Below are positions 60,614 to 64,000 of a DNA stretch of 64,000 bases, one piece after another. The stretch spans positions 33,101 through 97,100 of the forward strand of contig NZ_PHSO01000010.1 of assembly GCF_002870965.1 (NCBI RefSeq). Direction: 5' to 3'. The first letter of the stretch is position 1. Every line of letters begins with the position of its first letter. The notes under the pieces were generated by a model that was given only the letters and a program-made list of their open reading frames with translations, ran no database searches and was not told the DNA's origin. A program made the translations under genes and the position numbers. This stretch comes from Tsuneonella flava (GTDB lineage: Bacteria > Pseudomonadota > Alphaproteobacteria > Sphingomonadales > Sphingomonadaceae).

Positions 60614-61948
60614 TCACCCCAGATTCGTAGTTGGATGCACGATTTCGCGGGTTAGAGCATGGAGCAGGGTGGCAAGCGAGAGGAGCAATGCATCGTCTTC
60701 TTCGCTTGAATAGGGAGAAACCAGTTCGCCGTGCGCCACTGAGTTGCGAATTTTGTCCCAGGCACTGAGTTCAAGCTGAGAGATTACGCCCGCGTTGCAT
60801 AAACGAGCCAGCACATGTTTGGGCGTGGTATTGGCGGCGTAATGGATCGCGTTGCTTGCGATGCTTTTTAGACGATCGATGGTCGCCTTGGGCTTGGAGG
60901 AATCGCCCCACGATCTGATATGTCCGACCAACGCCGTCGCTGCGTCATGATCAGCGTCAGCGCGCTTTGTGCCGCGTGGCGAGAGAATCCGAATTAGTCC
61001 TTCGACGCTGCTCGCCAATGTCAGGGCGGTAATCCATCGCGAACCGCGAGAAGCCTGGATGATTTCTTCGTAAAGTTTTGTGACCTTGTGGCTTTCAAAA
61101 TCGCCTGCGCGTGCAACAAATAGCAGCAGGTCGGCATATAGTCGCCAGAACCTGTCTTTGCCTGAGAGATCCTCTTCGCTCCAAAGTCCCGTCCAATCGG
61201 AATCGCGATGCCAGATTGGGGCAGGGCCGACACGGATCATTGCCCCGCCTTTCGGGAAGCTACGTGCGACCGATCGAGGAAAGACCAGCTGGCCGAACAA
61301 AACCCGCAATGGTTCGCCCAGCCAGTTTTCGGTTAAGGTGAGAGGTAGAAGATCGCTTCCGGGCGTCGAGATCGTCAAAAGGCTGGCCCTGGCGTCGAAA
61401 CGAAATTGCAGGGTCGTTCCCTCGATATCGAGGTCATAGCGCGGGGCCGGAGGGCCATCCGCACGCGGCGTCGTCACGAAATGTTCGAGAAGCAAGAAAG
61501 CGCGATGATGCCGGGGGATAATGAATTGCACTTCCGTCGCGCCGCTTGATGATGCCGCTACATTGACATCGTCAGTCAGCAGCCCTTCGCATTCGCCGCT
61601 GAACGTCCAGGCATCTCTCCCCGTCTCGATCCTAGGGATAGTCCAGCCAGCCATATACTCGGTACCATCAGTAGCGGTGCCGATAAGGCGGAAGCGTTTC
61701 AGGCCATCGTAGCGATTATCGCGTTGTCGTTGTATCTGCTTCAGAGCGTAGGCCACGTCCTCAGGGAGCCCTGAGAGCGTGTATTCGAAGCTGCTAGGAG
61801 ATTCGAGGTGGATTTCGCCGGAGCCTTTGACAATCGGGGGCTCCCGGTCGCCGGCGAGTAATTCCATCTGAGGAAGGGTGATTGTCTGAGGCGCGGCCGC
61901 GAGCTGCTGCCAGCGTGTCAGAGCTGTGTCGTTGGCGTTTGGCGTCAT
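60614..61948 (-). CDS. HEPN-motif protein with unknown N-terminal domain
   Basis: A 444-aa protein. The C-terminal helical part carries RNSVAH (residues 401-406), the Rx4H motif of HEPN RNases, in a helix-rich setting (LSAWDKIRNSVAHGELVSPYSSEEDDALLLS). The N-terminal ~300 residues are beta-rich (GSGEIHLESPSSFEYTLSG ... EYMAGWTIPRIETGRDAW) without a recognised family. HEPN proteins of this size are often abortive-infection or toxin effectors (e.g. the ApeA group, known from the literature), but the N-terminus is not one I can match to ApeA. It lies 47 bp behind the RES gene on the same strand. Confidence 0.65.
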   Translation of the reverse strand: MTPNANDTALTRWQQLAAAPQTITLPQMELLAGDREPPIVKGSGEIHLESPSSFEYTLSGLPEDVAYALKQIQRQRDNRYDGLKRFRLIGTATDGTEYMAGWTIPRIETGRDAWTFSGECEGLLTDDVNVAASSSGATEVQFIIPRHHRAFLLLEHFVTTPRADGPPAPRYDLDIEGTTLQFRFDARASLLTISTPGSDLLPLTLTENWLGEPLRVLFGQLVFPRSVARSFPKGGAMIRVGPAPIWHRDSDWTGLWSEEDLSGKDRFWRLYADLLLFVARAGDFESHKVTKLYEEIIQASRGSRWITALTLASSVEGLIRILSPRGTKRADADHDAATALVGHIRSWGDSSKPKATIDRLKSIASNAIHYAANTTPKHVLARLCNAGVISQLELSAWDKIRNSVAHGELVSPYSSEEDDALLLSLATLLHALTREIVHPTTNLG

Positions 61949-61995
61949 GGTGACATCTTCCCACGTCCTGAATGGCCTGAAGCAATGTGTGTCTT

Positions 61996-62670
61996 CTACA
62001 ATGTCAGCCGCGTCACCTCGATATTTCGTCCCGTGGCCTCGACACGGATTTCATAGTGATCGGCTTGCGTCACGCGCTCGACATTTGTGGGAAGGTAGGC
62101 AACGATATTGCCGCCGCCGCGATGGCGAAGGCTGTCATAGAGAATGCCGGCATGACCTGCCTTACGGATATCTTCGCCAAATGGTTGTGAGGCGGCATAG
62201 CTGTCCGATCGGTATATTGCGGCGAGGTTGGACTGATCGCCACGGATATCGCGATAATTGTCGCCACATAATGTCGCTGAGTATGTCCGGTATGTCCGTC
62301 TCATCATTGGCACGTTCCGCGCCAGGGCTTCCCTGCGGAGATGATGGCCGACTTCGGCAGCGGCGGTGCGTACCGAAGTCGATGCATACCAGGCGCCAAG
62401 GTCCGGCGCGTTGAACCGCATCCCGCCTGGCGCAACATGCAAAAAACTGGCCATGATCACACTCGCATTGGGTCTGCCATGGACCCATTGGTTTTGAGGT
62501 AATCGCTGGATGCGCTCAGCCACCAGCCGATCATTCGTCCAGCCGGCCAGTTCCATGACGGCTTCAAGATCGGCTGGTGTTGAGACGGTGTCGAACAGGC
62601 CGATAGGGGGAAATTGCGAGGGTATGAGCCGGTAGGCCGGCTGCGGTGCGGGCGTGAACCGTTCCGTCAC
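61996..62670 (-). CDS. RES-domain toxin (NAD+-degrading)
   Basis: A 224-aa protein with the RES pattern: AYRLIPSQFPP (conserved Arg), RFNAPDLGAWYASTSVRTAAAEVGHHL (the G-x-x-Y-x-S ... A-x-x-E stretch), and a late IYRSDSYAASQPFGEDIRKAGHAGILYDSLRH. RES toxins such as MbcT remove cellular NAD+. Its start overlaps the antitoxin stop (ATGA). Length is normal for the family. Confidence 0.85.
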   Translation of the reverse strand: MTERFTPAPQPAYRLIPSQFPPIGLFDTVSTPADLEAVMELAGWTNDRLVAERIQRLPQNQWVHGRPNASVIMASFLHVAPGGMRFNAPDLGAWYASTSVRTAAAEVGHHLRREALARNVPMMRRTYRTYSATLCGDNYRDIRGDQSNLAAIYRSDSYAASQPFGEDIRKAGHAGILYDSLRHRGGGNIVAYLPTNVERVTQADHYEIRVEATGRNIEVTRLTL

Positions 62671-63191
62671 TGGAACAGGATCTCACTGTCTTCATACGGT
62701 TCAAAAGAGGCATCGGCAGCGTTGGGCGGCATGTAGACGCCGCCTCGCGCGGCATCGAGAAACCGCCTCACCAGCATCAATCCATCCATGGTGCCGTTAG
62801 CGGCCAGATCGAGCGGAGGATGGCCGCCGAACAGCAGGGCATGGTGCGGCGTGCGGAGCCATTCCTTGCCTTCATGCTCGCTGCCAAACAGGACACCCAA
62901 TGCCTGATGAATGCCGAAAACAGCGGAAATCCGTGTGAGAACATCGACGTCCAGAGTGATTGCGTCATGCTCGCGGGCCTTGCGGCACCAGCTATGATAA
63001 GTGGAGCGGGAAGGGTAGCCGAGCATGAGGCGGCGCTGTTCTTCGGAAAGGCCCCAGAGATCAGCGATGGCCAGAAATGTCCGGAGTGCCGGGGCACTCA
63101 ACCGGCGCCGGTTCTCAGGTGAAAACCGGTTTGCGCCGAGTTGCAGAGGTGCGGGGGCTCGGTCTGTTTCCACGATGCCATTCCGGATCAT
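62667..63191 (-). CDS. Xre/MbcA/ParS-type antitoxin
   Basis: A 174-aa protein. An Xre-like HTH (ALRTFLAIADLWGLSEEQRRLMLGYPSRSTYHSWCRKA) is followed by the MbcA/ParS toxin-binding domain (ISAVFGIHQALGVLFGSEHEGKEWLRTPHHALLFGGHPPLDL ... GTMDGLMLVRRFLDAARGG). It neutralises the RES protein encoded next and represses its own promoter. ATG 63191 is chosen because AAGGTGG precedes it; ATG 63206 would add five residues and lacks a site. The operator is at 63226. Confidence 0.85.
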   Translation of the reverse strand: MIRNGIVETDRAPAPLQLGANRFSPENRRRLSAPALRTFLAIADLWGLSEEQRRLMLGYPSRSTYHSWCRKAREHDAITLDVDVLTRISAVFGIHQALGVLFGSEHEGKEWLRTPHHALLFGGHPPLDLAANGTMDGLMLVRRFLDAARGGVYMPPNAADASFEPYEDSEILFQ

Positions 63192-63225
63192 ATCGCCACC
63201 TTCCATGAGTCTTGATAGGGATATA

Positions 63226-63239
63226 GTCCAGATATGGAC
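63226..63239. promoter_or_regulatory. Operator of the Xre-RES pair
   Basis: GTCCA, 4-base spacer, TGGAC, a perfect 5-bp inverted repeat about 35 bp upstream of the antitoxin start and in an AT-rich promoter-like stretch. This is the size and place expected for self-repression by the Xre-type antitoxin. Confidence 0.55.
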
Positions 63240-63485
63240 ATTTTGCAAGAAGCGCGATTGCCGTCGATCAAAGTCGTGTTTGTCCGGCGATCCAGGCTCT
63301 GCCGACTCATGGTTCGATACAGATTCGAAGGTGTGTGTCTGGCGCGAGAGCCTGCAAGTTGGCGGAAATGTCTGCGTAAGGCGTAGGCTGGCGCAGGTTG
63401 GGCACATGGTGAACGGCAGTGAATGAACGGACAATAGGGCCAACAGTCAGAGGCGTGTTTCTGCGCCTTCTGCAGGGAGGCCCAC

Positions 63486-64000
63486 ATGACCCCAACCAAG
63501 CTCCTCATTGGTCAGATACTCGTCGTTTTCACCATCGTCATTCTGGGACTGTGGGCGGCGACCCAATGGGCGGCCTCGATGTTGAGTTATCAGGCACAAC
63601 TCGGCGCGCCCTGGACTATCGTATTCGATACGCCGATCTACCGGCCCTGGCAGCTCTTTGCATGGTGGTATCACTATGAGGCCTATGCGCCGGAAGTGTT
63701 CGACAGGGCGGGGGCGCTGGCCGGGGCCAGCGGCTTCCTTGGTTGCGCTTCAGCGATAGCCGGTTCGCTCTGGCGCGCCCGGCAGAAGCGCAATGTCACT
63801 ACCTACGGTTCCTCACGCTGGGCCAAGCGTTGGGAGATCGCGCGGGCCGGACTTTTCCGTAACGCGGGCGTGTTCCTTGGTCGTCACGGTAGCGAGTATC
63901 TGCGCCATGACGGGCCGGAGCATGTCATGGCATTCGCGCCGACCCGATCGGGCAAGGGCGTTGGCCTGGTTGTGCCGTCGCTGCTGTCATGGACCGGCAG
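63486..64000 (+). CDS. traG: TraG/VirD4 type IV coupling protein (3' partial)
   Basis: 171 residues are visible before the window ends. Two N-terminal membrane segments (LLIGQILVVFTIVILGLWAATQ and ALAGASGFLGCASAIAGSLW) are followed by YGSSRWAKRWEIARAGL, GVFLGRHGSEYLRHDGPEHV and the Walker A motif APTRSGKGVGLVVPSLLSW. The ATPase links the relaxase-DNA complex to the secretion channel. GGAGG lies 5 bp before the ATG. It resumes the conjugation backbone after the cargo; trb genes are expected next. Confidence 0.92.
   Translation, partial: MTPTKLLIGQILVVFTIVILGLWAATQWAASMLSYQAQLGAPWTIVFDTPIYRPWQLFAWWYHYEAYAPEVFDRAGALAGASGFLGCASAIAGSLWRARQKRNVTTYGSSRWAKRWEIARAGLFRNAGVFLGRHGSEYLRHDGPEHVMAFAPTRSGKGVGLVVPSLLSWTG

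Larger units (their letters stand above)
22640..64000. mobile_element. Integrative/conjugative element or conjugative plasmid backbone with cargo (incomplete)
   Basis: From ~22.6 kb the genes follow the order usual in sphingomonad/rhizobial conjugative elements: DUF2285 protein, ArdC, DUF2958, ParB, DUF736, AlpA-like HTH, S26 peptidase TraF, lytic transglycosylase, DUF3363 relaxase, cargo, then TraG/VirD4. The type IV secretion (trb) genes, expected after traG, lie outside the window. No integrase, att repeat or replication gene is seen, so the left boundary is a guess based on the first backbone gene, and ICE versus plasmid cannot be decided. Confidence 0.7.

Noticed and set aside
1..64000. 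CRISPR arrays
   Set aside because: No regularly spaced direct repeats of the right size were seen anywhere in the window.

Overview
The window looks like a piece of a GC-rich alphaproteobacterial replicon, most likely a sphingomonad (Sphingobium/Novosphingobium/Sphingopyxis type). The main pointers are a SapC gene, a DUF2285/DUF736/DUF2958/S26-peptidase/DUF3363-relaxase conjugation backbone typical of sphingomonad and rhizobial elements, and the family make-up of the cargo. Genus-level assignment is inference; no rRNA or other marker gene is present.

Left block (1-20.6 kb, all on the plus strand, tightly packed): a two-partner-secretion (TPS) locus built around one giant adhesin gene of about 13.2 kb. 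The order is a LamG-ExbB fusion (5' end outside the window), ExbD, a TonB-like protein, an FhaC/ShlB-type outer-membrane transporter, a porin with a coiled-coil N-terminus, a small periplasmic coiled-coil protein, the giant filamentous-haemagglutinin-like protein, SapC and an OmpH/Skp-like chaperone. The giant protein ends in an STN domain, the domain normally found on TonB-dependent receptors and secretins. With a dedicated TonB-ExbB-ExbD set in the same gene string, this suggests a TPS system that is energised, or sensed, through TonB. I regard this as the most unusual system in the window.

Junction (20.6-22.6 kb): a small membrane ORF, a strong terminator, an HU-family gene and an AraC-type regulator.

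Right block (about 22.6 kb to the end): an integrative/conjugative element or conjugative plasmid backbone. Backbone genes are a small conserved ORF, DUF6499/DUF2285, ArdC-like antirestriction protein, DUF2958, ParB-like, DUF736, an AlpA/excisionase-like HTH, TraF (S26 peptidase), lytic transglycosylase, a 49-aa ORF and the DUF3363 relaxase, with VirD4/TraG running off the right end. No integrase or trb genes are visible. About 30 kb of cargo lies between the relaxase and traG. The first part (33.8-41.6 kb) looks like a defence island: a DUF4238-containing protein translationally coupled to an HNH nuclease, a DUF6615 PD-(D/E)XK-like protein, a phospholipase-D-like nuclease coupled to a GNAT protein, and a PIN-domain protein with a beta-rich tail. 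The second part (41.9-59.1 kb) holds redox and stress genes with their own regulators: SDRs, SrpA-like catalase plus cytochrome b561 facing an ECF sigma/anti-sigma pair, LysR-SDR-DJ-1, aldo-keto reductase plus MFS pump with a LysR, Rrf2 plus a thioredoxin-reductase-like enzyme, and MarR-MFS-hydrolase. The third part (59.4-63.2 kb) carries a methionine aminopeptidase coupled to a ParD-like protein, a HEPN-motif protein and an Xre/RES toxin-antitoxin pair. A truncated methyltransferase and a LysR stub show that the cargo has been assembled and trimmed by recombination.
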